From NCBI GenBank assembly GCA_008694505.1, contig VZDJ01004378.1, positions 21,034,239 to 21,098,238 on the forward strand: a stretch of 64,000 bases of DNA, given 5' to 3'. The stretch is from Cyanoderma ruficeps. Its lineage: Eukaryota; Chordata; Aves; Passeriformes; Timaliidae. This document shows, piece by piece, positions 24,225-36,100 of the stretch (the stretch's first letter is position 1; every line of letters begins with the position of its first letter). The notes below the pieces were generated by a model. That model worked only from the letters and a program-made list of their open reading frames with translations, did not search any database and was not told the DNA's origin. The translations under genes were made by a program, and so were the position numbers.

Positions 24225-26734
24225 CTGCAAGAAAGACACTGCTATCAAATAGCTTTGCATTATTTTCAATTTTGCCATCTCTGCTAAACAAGAGCTAGAT
24301 TTCTATAACCACTAGACCCTGAAGATTTCTAGTTAAAGTAGAAACTTTAGTAACTTTTAAGTAGTAGTTTTAACAATGCTTGTCCTTAGCACTACAGATT
24401 TTCAGCTCCTTTGCAAGAGTTCTAAGCTTAGAGATACATGACTTATCACCATCAGTCTGCATCCCCATACACACCATTGGAGTAGCCCACAGTACTGTAA
24501 CTCACAAGATCAGAACAACTGAAGAATGGAATTCTAGTCCTATTAAGAACAGGAGGAAAATCAAGCAAGAAAGTCAGAATCAGATATAACACTTGTGGTC
24601 TGGGAGCTGATTTAATGTTGATTCACCTGGTGAGGTGTGGCTTTCCACACTATCTTTTGCTGAAGTTAAATAACAAATTCTTTGATTGTAATAGTTCTTC
24701 AGTGCTTGCTACATTGCCAGACCTATCATCTTTTATACTGCCAATAAAAAATAATTCAGAAGATGATTTCAGTCAAATAGCTCTGCTTCAGGGAAAATAC
24801 TCAAGCCTGCTGTATTTTTAGATCTATTCTTAAACAAACCTGGTATGTCTGTGCTCCGGATCAAGAATGTTAAATTCAGCCAGAGTTTTCAAAGAATGTA
24901 CATAATGCCTAAGAAAATGAGACCCATAACCTCTGAAAATATTAAAATGGAACCAAACAATCAGATTAAGGACTGGAAAGAAAACCTTATTCAACAACGT
25001 ATTTCCTCATCAAATATGAAGTCAATACCATCTTATTTACCACAGTCACAATAATTATGTATATACAAATTTCATTAAATTGTAATAAGAATGGACAAGG
25101 GAGGGGAAACAGCTGAGAGTACAGAAATGTATCTAATCTGCTTAGTACATGGAAGTAAAATATATATTGGTCAACGGCAACTTAAAATAAGTTCTTACAT
25201 CTACAACATAAGCTCTACTTTTAAAAAGTGTATTAGTCTTGCACAGAGTAGGATCAAAAGGAAATTAAGTCATCAAAGCTGAAATAACACTGCTGTCAAA
25301 TTCTATTCAAAATGGTCAAGTTCTAACTCTTACAATAAAAAGTGAATTGACAGAGCCAGTAGTAAACTGATTAAGTCTTAATAGCTACAACTTTCTAAGG
25401 CTCCATCTGTTCTGTACATGTGCCACCCTGGGCCTTTGCCAGATCCCAGACCTGAGACTTTATTCTGTATTGTCAGTAACAGGACACTCCTGCTGTGCTC
25501 CATCAACAAAGAAATGGCGCCTGTTGGAATACAGAGGTGACAAACTTGGAAACGTAGGATACAATTAATATACACAATTTGGTAAATAAATACTGAGATT
25601 GCTGGTCAAGAAGAGTAGAAAATTTGAATGAAAAAAAGAGGGCATGGGAATATAACCAAAGCATTATACAATACCACTAGAGGAAACTAAAAACTACAAC
25701 TTTTGGAATATCTGCTGAAGAAGTGGAAACAGAGTGAATGCGGTAAGAAACAGTCTTACAAACAACTTGGAAAAAAAGCATAAGAACTTTTCAGCATGAT
25801 GGCTTCTGAAAAATCTGCAAATACAACACATCCAGTTATATGAGGTATACTCAGAGGAGACAGTCACTTTGCAGAAATACTTTTGATGTTCACCATGGAA
25901 AAGAATTGGTAAGAGTGTCAAATCAGAGCACTCCCTCTGGAGAATGGTCTATTTACAGCAGACGCACTGTTAGAATGTGAAAAAAAAATACTAAAAGAAA
26001 TTTTAAAATGTCACCTGCCAGAATGAGGCAGCTATTTACTCCTTGAGCTTTGAAGAAACATTGATGTTACTGAAAAATGTAATAGCTGAACTACTCGAGA
26101 TCAAATGAAACTTCTCATTTAAAACCTGCCTAGTACCACGGAAAGTAATCCCCTCTTGGAATAAAAGAAAATGTCCTGTGAATAAATCACTGGTGAAAAA
26201 GGAGGCAATAAGGTGGACCCTGATGGTCAGCTTTCACGGTGGATGGAACAACCAGAATAGTGTTACAGGAACCTGTGCAGAAACCTGTGCTTTTGAATGT
26301 ATTTGGGGAGGAGACATCTACAGATGCTATTCAGAACAGAAAAGATATAGATCAACTGTAAAAACATGCAGGACTCCTTTATTGGGAGTGACTGGGAGGT
26401 GGAACAGGAGATTAAATATAATGTACATAAGTATAGTGTACATAAGTGAAACAAAAGGTGAATATGTTTCTAAATTTACACAGGCATTGACCTCTGAGCT
26501 TGTTATTCTCACTCACATATAACTCCAAAATGTTAAGTTAGAATAGGCATACACAACATAAACAGTAAATTCAATGCTCAGGAGACAAATAGGTATCAGG
26601 AATTATTAGGAAAGAAACAGAGAACAAAAGAAACCCCACCACTAAACTATTCTATGACTGTATGTTGTACTGAATGTTTCACCGGTTCTGGTGTTGGGTA
26701 GCAAACAGAACAGAGTCAAACTGCAAAGTAGAGA

Positions 26735-27215
26735 ATGTTATTGACCAACTCCTGTATGAGGAACAACTAAATAAAATAGAATTCTTCAGCCTAGGTGAGA
26801 GGAGCCATCCTCTCTCTGCATCCCTCAGTCACATAAAGAGGAAGCAGTTGTTCCCCATATCTTCCACCAGGACACCTTGCTGAAATCCCATGGAAACATG
26901 GAAAATGACAGATTCAACTTTAACAAAAGGAGATTGATCTTAACATTCCAGATAATTAAGTTGTAGACTTCTCTGCCTCAGGCTCTTCTCAATGTTAAAG
27001 GCATCCATGAGCATATGAAAGACTGGGCAAAATTTTAGAAGGAAAGTGCATCTAGATCCACCAATCCAGCCACGCCCCCCCAGTTATGGATAGTTAGAAT
27101 ACTACCCATGAGCACCAGGTGCTTGGTTTGTCTGCATGTTTTTCTCCCTGTGCATGTACTGTTGCCTTTGTTGGAGTCAACAGGCAGAGCTGGATGGCCT
27201 CAGTTTGTACATGCT
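26735..27215 (+). repeat. Ancient CR1 copy, about 480 bp
   Basis: A diverged CR1-family 3' region. CTGTATGAGGAACAACTAAA with TTCTTCAGCCTAGGTGAGAG corresponds to the helix-rich stretch before the end of ORF2. AAGTTGTAGACTTCTCTGCC follows, and near the end come GGTTTGTCTGCATGTTTTTC and CTGGATGGCC. This resembles old CR1 lineages shared by birds and other sauropsids more than the recent subfamilies elsewhere in the window. The 69-codon frame at 26674-26883 is part of it. Confidence 0.7.
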
Positions 27216-27869
27216 GCTAGGTAACAGAAGGAGAAATAAGACTGGTTAAAGAGACTTAGGCCACTCAGGAAAGAAACAGAACATTTGCCACAGGTAATAT
27301 GAAGGAGGGTTGTACTGGGCATAATTGGCAATGTTTCGATATTGGGGGAGGGGACTGCAGGAGTGAGTGTGGTCAGGAGATTGGAGAACAATAGCAATAA
27401 AAAGGGAGAAAAGGTTTCACAGAGGCAAGGGCTACCCTAGGAGTTTGTGTCTTGGTTTCAATCCTAGAATCACTAATTAGAAATCAATTGACAAAATAAA
27501 TTAGGAAAATGTGTCCTGATTTAGAAGTCTACCTCTAATCAACTGAATACTCTAAACCTGTCAGTATTTTTCACTTGAATATCCCAGTTTCTATTCCCCT
27601 CACTAAATAGTGGGTTCTGTGGTGAGCATCAAAACTATGACCTTCAAGACCTCTACAGAAACAGAAGATTCTACTGTCAGGATCTTTGTCTCAGTAGTGT
27701 TAAGTTTGAGGAATGGAACATCAAACTCTGCTTTCAGTAATGTGTCAACTACTGAACCTTAGGGGTTTTTTCACATAGGGTATAATCTACTGTAAGAAAT
27801 ACAAAGAAGAAACTGCTACAAGTTTTATATCTGAGTAAAATGCCAAAATGAACAATGTTAAGATCTCAC

Positions 27870-27998
27870 CTGGAGTAAGTAAGAGCAAGAGGTGTCTGCA
27901 CTGGAACTTTCATTTTGTATCGTGTTCTGTTGAGTAATAGCATCCTCTTTCTTTCGTTCCTTCTGCCCTGCTTCATCATCTTCATACTCATCAAGGCT
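27870..27998 (-). CDS. PAWR: PAWR (Par-4) internal coding exon: C-terminal half of the SAC region
   Basis: This 129-nt exon encodes 43 codons in phase 0. It starts SLDEYEDDEAGQKERKKEDA, continues ITQQNTIQNE and ends SYLLQ. The human protein reads CLDEYEDDEAGQKERKREDA, then the same ITQQNTIQNE, and also ends SYLLQ, so conservation is nearly complete at both ends. In mammals this stretch covers the second half of the SAC (selective for apoptosis of cancer cells) core, the part able to induce apoptosis in tumour cells. The acceptor is attttttgttttag above 27998 and the donor is CTCCAG|GTGAGA at 27870/27869. The stretch between the two conserved ends, SSSADTSCS, differs from mammals and looks one residue shorter. 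It is probably human exon 3. The start codon is in an upstream exon beyond 64000. Confidence 0.98.
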
Positions 27999-28224
27999 CT
28001 AAAACAAAAAATATTCAGTTATCAGTTACAGTCTTTGTATGTTGCTTCACAAGCTTCCCATATTTCACAAAATTCATGCATCAGTGAATATTTTCAAATA
28101 TTAATTTCATATTTCAGGAAAGTTTAATTAAATGTTTAAATGCTTTTCTTTCCAACTAATGGCTTTTTCTTCATCATAAAATCAAGAAATAATCAAAAAA
28201 AGATCCAATTTGAGAAAGGTTTAG

Positions 28225-28312
28225 ACAATGCTGTATGAGTTCAGTGCTAATCCTACTACGAGCAGGAGCTTGGACTATACCTGAAGTTCCTTCCATCGGA
28301 ATGATTCTACAG
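28225..28312 (+). repeat. Short CR1-like 3' tail close to the PAWR SAC exon
   Basis: GAGCAGGAGCTTGGACTATA, CTGAAGTTCCTTCCATCGG and AATGATTCTAC resemble the CR1 terminus (GAGCAG, TTGGACTA, TTCCAACC, ATGATTCTA). It lies about 230 bp upstream of the acceptor of the 27870-27998 exon. Confidence 0.65.
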
Positions 28313-28932
28313 CATGTGTGCCACATGCGATAATGTGTGGCAAAAATACTACCTTTACACACAAGAGATTTTCAGGAAATCCAGAAAAGAAAAAAAATGT
28401 TAATTGTACCCTTCACTCAACAGCTGATCTATTTTGACATAGTGGCACCTGCTAAGGTTGAAGTGTCAGTCTCAATCACCCATTTTAATGTTGGTGCCTG
28501 CCCTTGGTTTTCATTTTTCCTTTGAAAATTTACCATTGAAAATCAGTGATTTTTAAATTACTTGGACAGTCATTAATTTCACAGTTTACACTTATATGTA
28601 ACATTTTGACTCTTCAATACAAATGTTTCAGACTAGAGTTGCTGAAATAATTTCTTTGAGAGGATTAAGTTTCTAAAGCACTGGCTGCTGTCAGACCAGA
28701 GACAGGAAAAGTAAGCAGGCAAGTAAATAAAAAAATAAATAATGCCTATTACTGCCTCTGTTCTAGCTCAAAGCCACACTAACGCCAGGGTAGAAATGTG
28801 AGGACTCAATCAGCTTTGGGTTAAGTCAGCTATGTCTAGATCAGTCTATTAATCAAATATACACATATTTATAGAAAGAAAAAAAACCTCACAATCTTAT
28901 GGTTAGAAGACCAACTTAAAGCAGACAAAGCT

Positions 28933-28950
28933 AAAAAAAAAAAAAAAAAA
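28933..28950 (+). repeat. A18 homopolymer tract
   Basis: A run of 18 A with no recognisable retroposed body next to it. Confidence 0.9.
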
Positions 28951-30622
28951 TCTGACCATGACATCACAAGCTCTGTGCCAGCACTCTAATTTAGAACAAG
29001 AGATGTGTGAAACCTTGTTACAGAAACACAGGGAAATAATCAGTTTAAGAAAGCAGAAAAAGCTTCTAGATGAATGTACAGTACCTTGAGAAACTGAGAA
29101 CAGGACTAGCAGAGAACAAAGATGAATGTCAAATTATTTCAGCTGAAATTCCTAATGCATGAAAAACAAAGTCAGTATTCTGAGGGTCAGATACTGACAA
29201 TCTCTATCATCATCTTACACAAAGGACACAAAACTAGTCAAAAGTGTATAATGAGAATGCTGGAATACAGTATCTTTAAAAATAAAACCAGTGTTATTTG
29301 CTAGCTGAAAATAGCACTAGTGTATCAAAAACTTACTCCAGCTCCTCCAAAGCAAACACTACGGTGATACAAGTCCTAGCAAACTGGCAAACCAGAAAGG
29401 GATATGTTTCCACAAGTGAACCCGAATAAAAGCCATTTAAACTCTCCTCAGCAGCGCTCATGACAGCAACACTAATGCAATTTCACTGGTCTACTTCTAA
29501 CCAACCTTTCAATGCAACTGATGCAAACCTGCTCCTATCACTAAGAAAGGCATACTTAGAAGGTTACTTTGGCTAAATCATTGCACATTCACAACCATTT
29601 TCAATGAGTCTCTTCTAATAAAATAATTTAATGCAATTCTTTTAGGTCCATTTATAACAAAACATTTAAAAAACACTGTCATGGCACATTCTAGGAAATG
29701 ACCTTTAAATCAACATCCTCTACCTTTTATAAACTGTAAAACTGAAAATCTTTGATAACAAACTTAAGTCCTAATTTATTCCATTATTGTATTAATCCAT
29801 TATGAAGTGACAGAATGAGAAATAATAAGGCCCTACTACAACAAGAAATGGAGTGATCTTCTCCTCTTACAAAGCCAGCCTTGTCCAGAAAAGCCTACGA
29901 GGCACGCCGAAGATACCATGTAAATTTTAATTAGGGTCATGCAGATGAAGAATGATACTGTGTTAGAAAAACAGAAACATTTCCAGATTGGTCTTCTGGT
30001 CTCAACTTGCCATGACAGAGAATGGAAACAACTTTGTATTTTCAAGGAAAAACATTCTTTAAGGAGAAAAATGAAACTCAAATATCAGTATTACAGGAAA
30101 AAAGTCTCAGTAGTGACTAAGCAGATTAGCGTACCTTTCTCCTCAAATTGTCTCCTTCAGATACATGCTCCTCATAAGCTTTCCAAAGACAGTGAGCATT
30201 CCACAGAAATATTTTTCTCTGAATACAATTAAATCTGTAATGAAGAATGTTCTCTCTTTTACTACAGTAACACCTGGCTACTAACTATTCTTTTAGCAAT
30301 TTTGAACAGAAACAAAATCTTGTATGAAAGTTCCAGCCACATAATTTTAAACTAAACAATTTCAGTTAGGATTTGCCAGCAATGTCCATTCCCAGCCTCT
30401 CCTTTCTTCTCAGGAAGTTCCAAAATCACCAAAGTCTGCAAAATCAGTACCATCAAAAGGTATTCAACCACCCCAAATAACCCATGCTTCCAAGGTTAAA
30501 GGCCTTCTTCCCAAGCACAGAACAGCTGGTTAACAGTCTATGTGAATCTAATTCAGAGTGTATAACCTCTGTTTGAACGGCTTTGGGGGTGCTCCCCACT
30601 CCAGTTCCCTTCACTCAGCAGG

Positions 30623-30898
30623 TGTCACGCCAGCCAGGACCAGCACAAGTCTGAGTGGAACCACAGAAGCACCATGGTTTTATTACTTGTACGAGATGAG
30701 GTGGAAGAGAGTCACCATCCACGGGTGACACGGCACATTTGGCCGGGGCTGCCAGTGCCTTCCTGCCCTAAAGCAGATTCGTAGCCACTGTCAGAGGCTG
30801 TGGTTTCCCAAACACAAAGGTTACGCTCCCCCTTCCAAACATGCAGACACACCAATTTACAGAATGTTTACAAAATGCAGGCTGAGCACAAACCAACA
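30623..30898 (-). mobile_element. Possible solo LTR
   Basis: A segment of locally higher GC in an AT-rich intron. On the plus strand it begins TGTCACGCCAGCC and ends near CCAACA, so on the minus strand it would run TGTTGG to GTGACA, with the terminal TG/CA of an LTR. An AATAAA signal sits on the minus strand at 30679-30684, about 55 bp before that end, as expected for an R/U5 junction. No target-site duplication is evident and I do not recognise the family, so the boundaries are tentative. Confidence 0.4.
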
Positions 30899-33044
30899 TG
30901 GTAACAACTACATAATTTAAACCTTTTGCTGCCTTTTAGTAAGTTATTAAGCTTTGCTTCAACAACCATTAGCCTTAAAAAGGAAATCCACTTATTTTGA
31001 CTCATGACAAAATAAGCTTTCTAATTAAAAATATTCTGCTTATGCACTTCATCTTCAGGTATTGATTGCTAGCATTATTGCTATTTATGTTCTTAGCTAA
31101 CTTTTAGAGTAATAAAAATCAATACAACCACAATTTGGTTTTTGGGTGAGAGTTCATACATTATTATTGAAAAAATTTAGAATGTTCAAAGTGTTGTTAG
31201 ACACTTTAAAAACTGGGTTTTTTCAAACTGCCCTGCAGCTGAAACTGCCTCAGCCCACAAGACATTTCAATCAGCTGGATTACTGTGCTGCTCACGTTGC
31301 AGGCTCTCTCAAATACTGCACTTTGGTGTAAAAACTAGTTTCACATCATTGAAAAAGACGTAAGTACAGCAATTACTTTCTCTGTCAGCACAGCGGAGAA
31401 ATGGACTTGTAACCACCGAGGTGTAATTCTGACCCATTATATAATTCTCTCTGTCCATTCCCTTTCCTCTGCTTTTCTATTTTGCCACTAGGCACATACC
31501 ATTTCAGATTCTTATTTTTCATTGAAATCATCTGAGTTTTGTATAGCAGATATTCAATGTGACATTCCCACATCTGATCTTAATATAAGGAATCCACAGA
31601 AATTCTTTAGGTTTTCTAGGATTTCAGTAAATGTTTGAAGCTGTAGTATAAACATTTTTCTGTAAACCTCTAGTATGGAAAATACAAGCAGAATAAGACG
31701 CTTTCAAAAAGAATCAGACTAAGGAAAGAAACTGCCACAAAGATATCCCAACATTCCAGCACACCACCACCTCCAGTTCACGGAGATGTTGTATGAAGAA
31801 CACTTGTAATGATTCACTGGTGTGCTTCCTATAAATATTTGTGAATTGCTAAGAACAAGCAGAAGTTGGGGAAGGGCTGTCTTTTCCCTGGAAAGAAGCA
31901 ATATTCCTATCCTGTGCAGATCACTTTATGAGCACGCACAAGCTGCTCTGGCCACAAGAAACCGTGCTGAGTCAAAATGTCCCCGTTCCCATCCCCGTTC
32001 CTGCACCAAACCTGCCTCTGGCCTTGGAGTTCTGCTGGCCAAGCACATAACTGAGGGCTTCCCAGTTCATTTCATGAAAGGTCAGTCGGGTTAGTTTCAG
32101 CAGTTTTAATTTGCTCAATTGATTCTGCCTGGACCAGATACAAGCCCATTCAAACTATTTATTTCACAGAACTCCAGGAATGGTTGTGCTACATCAGCTT
32201 TTTGAAAATAATGAGCACTTGAGATAATACCATATTGAACCAGTACAGCAAGATGTGCAAGCAGATATGTACTCTCAGTAAAACCCCATGTTCAGCTTCA
32301 TGTTGGGCAATAAACAGAAACTCTGCATCACAAGCACCATTGGTTATCTTGATGGGCTTTCTTAGCTTAACCATGGTAGTAATGTAGGAGAGGAAACAAA
32401 TTAAGACATCTTCCCACTTCCCTGAAACAGCTATGAACGATTTTAAAAGGCAATTTTAAAAAAACAATTTTACTATAAGGATGTTTCTCATGCTGAGAGA
32501 AAGTTTAAAGTGCACTATCAACCTAATCTCAAGACATTGTAAAACTGCAAAGGTTTCTAATAAATTTAAGTATGTTCTAAAAGCTTCCACAGTAGAACTA
32601 GACGACAAGATATAAGAATTGCTTTTAAGTCTGAAAAAACCTTATCCAGGCAATTAACCACTGCAACACGTATTTTGGGATTCAACATCACCTTTCCCTT
32701 GGCTGACCAGTCAGAAAAACCTAAACAATTACTGCAAATAAAAGACAACTATTTTACATATGATTTCTATATAATCACTCTTCTTACTGCAACTCTGAAA
32801 ATCAAATGCTTCCTTGCTTTACCATGCACAACTTTGATATCAGCTAAATGCCATCTTCCTACCTGCTTGCATAGTATCAAATCCTTCTGTCAGCGCCTCC
32901 CATCGAAACCAAGCAAAAATCCCAAACCTCTGTGACTTTTCCCCTCTGAAACACTAATTTTAATTGTATTTGTAACGCACTTAATTACACTGTCCAGACA
33001 GCACCCAAAATATTTATGTAAAACGCGTTTAGAGTAACAAAATC

Positions 33045-33100
33045 TTTTTATTGGAAAAATTGCTTTTATTGGAATAATTGCTTAGAATTGGAAAAATTGC
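33045..33100 (+). repeat. Three-copy 18-19 bp minisatellite
   Basis: Three head-to-tail units, TTTTTATTGGAAAAATTGC, TTTTATTGGAATAATTGC and TTAGAATTGGAAAAATTGC, share the core ATTGGAA(A/T)AATTGC. It is a small local tandem duplication. Confidence 0.9.
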
Positions 33101-36100
33101 ATCTTTTTCACTCTACAGGCCTTTCATCACACTTCACTTGCTGAAGTGCTTTTCTTTACAAGTTGACAACCACTCCTATAGAGATGAAAAGACATAATGT
33201 TATTCCTATGAACTCTCTAAAATCTCCAACAGTTTTATCAATTACTCAGCTAAAGATTTTATTTTTTTAAGACTTCAATTCTCACATTAAGAGAGTCCAG
33301 AAAAGGACACTGAACTCCAACACCTTATCCACAAGATTTTTGTACACTTCTAAAAGTCTACACCTCTAACTGGTGCAGTCCAATATCAACCATTAGTACA
33401 ATCACAAGCATGGATTTTTAAGGTAGAAGAATGAAGGCAGGAATCTTTGGTATCTGAGATCAAAAGAGACCCTAGGACAACAATGGGTCAGTGCCCAGCA
33501 GGTGGGCCAGAGCACAGCTGACTGCAGCCATAGGATTCGATCATCCTTGACCATGCTGCCAACAAAGCAATCCTAAAAGAAAAGCATCACCTAGAGATCA
33601 GTGAAATGCACATCTTGCTCTACAAAATTCACAGCATTACTGATTATAAGTCACATTTACATTTTTTTGAACTCTATCCTTTTCTCACCCATAATAAGAA
33701 TTTATAAGTACCTACTTTGTACATTCAATTATATTCCAGAGCAAATACATTTTAAAGTCTCAAAATCCTCTTACAAATGTTTCTGGAAAGAAACCCAGCA
33801 TATTTGTCTGTATTAAGAGCAAAATAACAAAGTATTTTGAATTCTTTTAAAGCTTTATGTAAAATATCAACTGCATCAACACCAGAATATCAATTATCCC
33901 TCATTACAATAACAAAAAGCAGCAATGTTAGCAATGTTTGCCGTTTGTTATTCATCAAAATACACTGTTTGGTAACCAGTGTTTTCAAACATACCACAAG
34001 AATGAGTTCAAAAGTCAAATGTTTAACTTAAACTAATTGCCAAAAAATCCTTTATCACAAGGCTTGTCAAGAATGATTGGTGGATATGCTTAATTTAACT
34101 ACTTAGTACATGATATTAAAGTCACAGAGTAAAATTCCAGGGATACAGGAAAACTTGTCTTGCAGAAGACAAGCTATCTAGCATTATTAAAATTTTTCTA
34201 GAAAAGGGAGAGACATCACAAAAATTATCGATTGGCAAACTATAGAATTAAGCACTATTTAATGCTGAACTCACTTCTAACATTTCAGAGCCCTTCTGAC
34301 TGATCAACACCTAAGAAGAAAAGTATCAAGCAGCAACAATGACTGGGGACCCTTATGCAATGACATCCAATTGCTTACACCTGTTCCATGGGGAGTTTAT
34401 TATATCAATAGAATCATGACTCATCCAGAAGAAATCCCAATCCCATGCACTTAAAAAGAAAACGTAAATCAATATCAAATAAACAGTCTAAGAAAAAAAC
34501 AGCCAAATCCTCCTAATGCTGTTGGTATGATCTTACTTTCAGAACTAGAGGGTCCTTATATAGAACATCTCTGTGTACTAAGAGTGAAAATAAGCATCCT
34601 GCTCCTCATTCAAATTTTGCTCACTGCTCCTTACTTCTATTTTGACAGCAACATGTTTTTTCCCTCCTCTACTGATGGTGGACATCTGGTACAGAGTCAA
34701 TAAAATCTACATTCTGTACACAGAAATCACTAGTAACATTGAACATATGAATCTGAAAGTTACAGAAATGGTCCCAGGCTCCGCACACAGAAGTGGAGCC
34801 AGTCACCAAACCAGTCTCACTAACCTTCTAATTAATACTCTGAAATGATACATCCTATCTCAAACAACGATGGCAAACCAGTGGCTGAGCAGAAGAAATT
34901 TGGTGAAACAAAGTTTGCCTGGTTCAGCCAGGGGGAAAAAGAGAGATCTGGTAAACATATTTGCACTGTTCACAGAAGAAATATTTATCAGTTTGCATCA
35001 TGCTACAGATGTTAGGAAACAACAATCACAGACTGCAAGAGCAGAAGAGAGAATTCTTCCTGGATGCATAGAAAACAAGTGATCATTTACACGCTTGATG
35101 CCCACCTACGCTATTTTTTCTATTAAACTTGCTCCCGTATTAGGTAAGATTTTAGGAGATGTTGGTATTTGAGGGCATCAACAGCTGAACAAAAGCAACA
35201 GATAATGGAGTAAAAATGTCTGTAGCAACCATCACTTTGACTTTCACTGCCATGTATTTCTGACAAAAGTTAGCAAACAGAAACAGGGCTCCAAATGAGA
35301 GAAAGATGTACTGTCATGTAGCAAAAGACCACACAGATTGAGCATCCCTCTCTTTGAAGCCACAGAAACAGGGAGAGAAAAAAAAGCTTGGTGAAGATTA
35401 GCATGCTATTTTCAAAACAGAATTATTCCTTTTAATGGGACCATATAACACCGAAGAATGTTCTCTGCCTCAGTACATCTATGGTGCTTCTGAAGAGAAA
35501 GATGAGATCAGTACTTGAAGAATGTTCTAAAAGGAGACCAAACAGGTTAATCAGTAGAACTGTATTTCTAACTGCCCTGTTCGCTAAAGCATGAAGTTTG
35601 TAGCCATTTATATTGTCTGAATATCAAGTTCCATTTAATTTTTAATTTTTTTTTAATGCAGTGCCTTCATAGGATTCTGCTCTCTTGCCTAATAGGCTGG
35701 TTGTCATTTTTCTTATTCTACTCACTGAATCTCATTCAATGTTTACATACAGTGGGTGTGGGATTGGTCAAACTAAACAAAGGGAAAATGGCTGATGAAA
35801 ACCAACTGAGCACAGGCAAGTCAGGACAACAGACTCAGAACTGAATCCAAAGGGAAAAGAAAACTTTGGCATAATACTTTTTTGAGAGTTGTACTACATT
35901 TCTCATTTAGGAGTAAGATCTTCTCAATCTACAGAAAAACTGATAAAAATATCAATCAATTTTCTGCTCTCCCAGATGCTTCTTTTGAGTCCTAATACAA
36001 GTGTACTAACCAGACAGAGATGGCATCTACATTCAGCCATGGAGCAGAAAGGGAAAAGAAGTGCTGAAAAAGCATTTCAAATAGGATAGGCACTTATCTG

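Larger units (their letters stand above)
9347..27869 (-). other. PAWR intron between the SAC exon and the microexon
   Basis: This is an 18,523-bp intron with a GTGAGA donor and a TTTTAG acceptor on the minus strand. It contains two adjoining CR1 copies (10580-12120), a CR1 of about 850 bp (15167-16015), an LTR-like block (18285-18895), a C/A-rich microsatellite (20596-20629) and an ancient CR1 (26735-27215). Two possible exon-like segments on the PAWR strand lie at 20774-20845 and 24024-24224. The stretches 12121-15166, 16016-18284, 18896-20773 and 20846-24023 otherwise show only AT-rich unique-looking sequence with short chance open frames. Confidence 0.85.

Noticed and set aside
28933..28950. 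Poly(A) tract as the tail of a processed pseudogene.
   Set aside because: The adjoining sequence on either side resembles no mRNA and no target-site duplication is visible.
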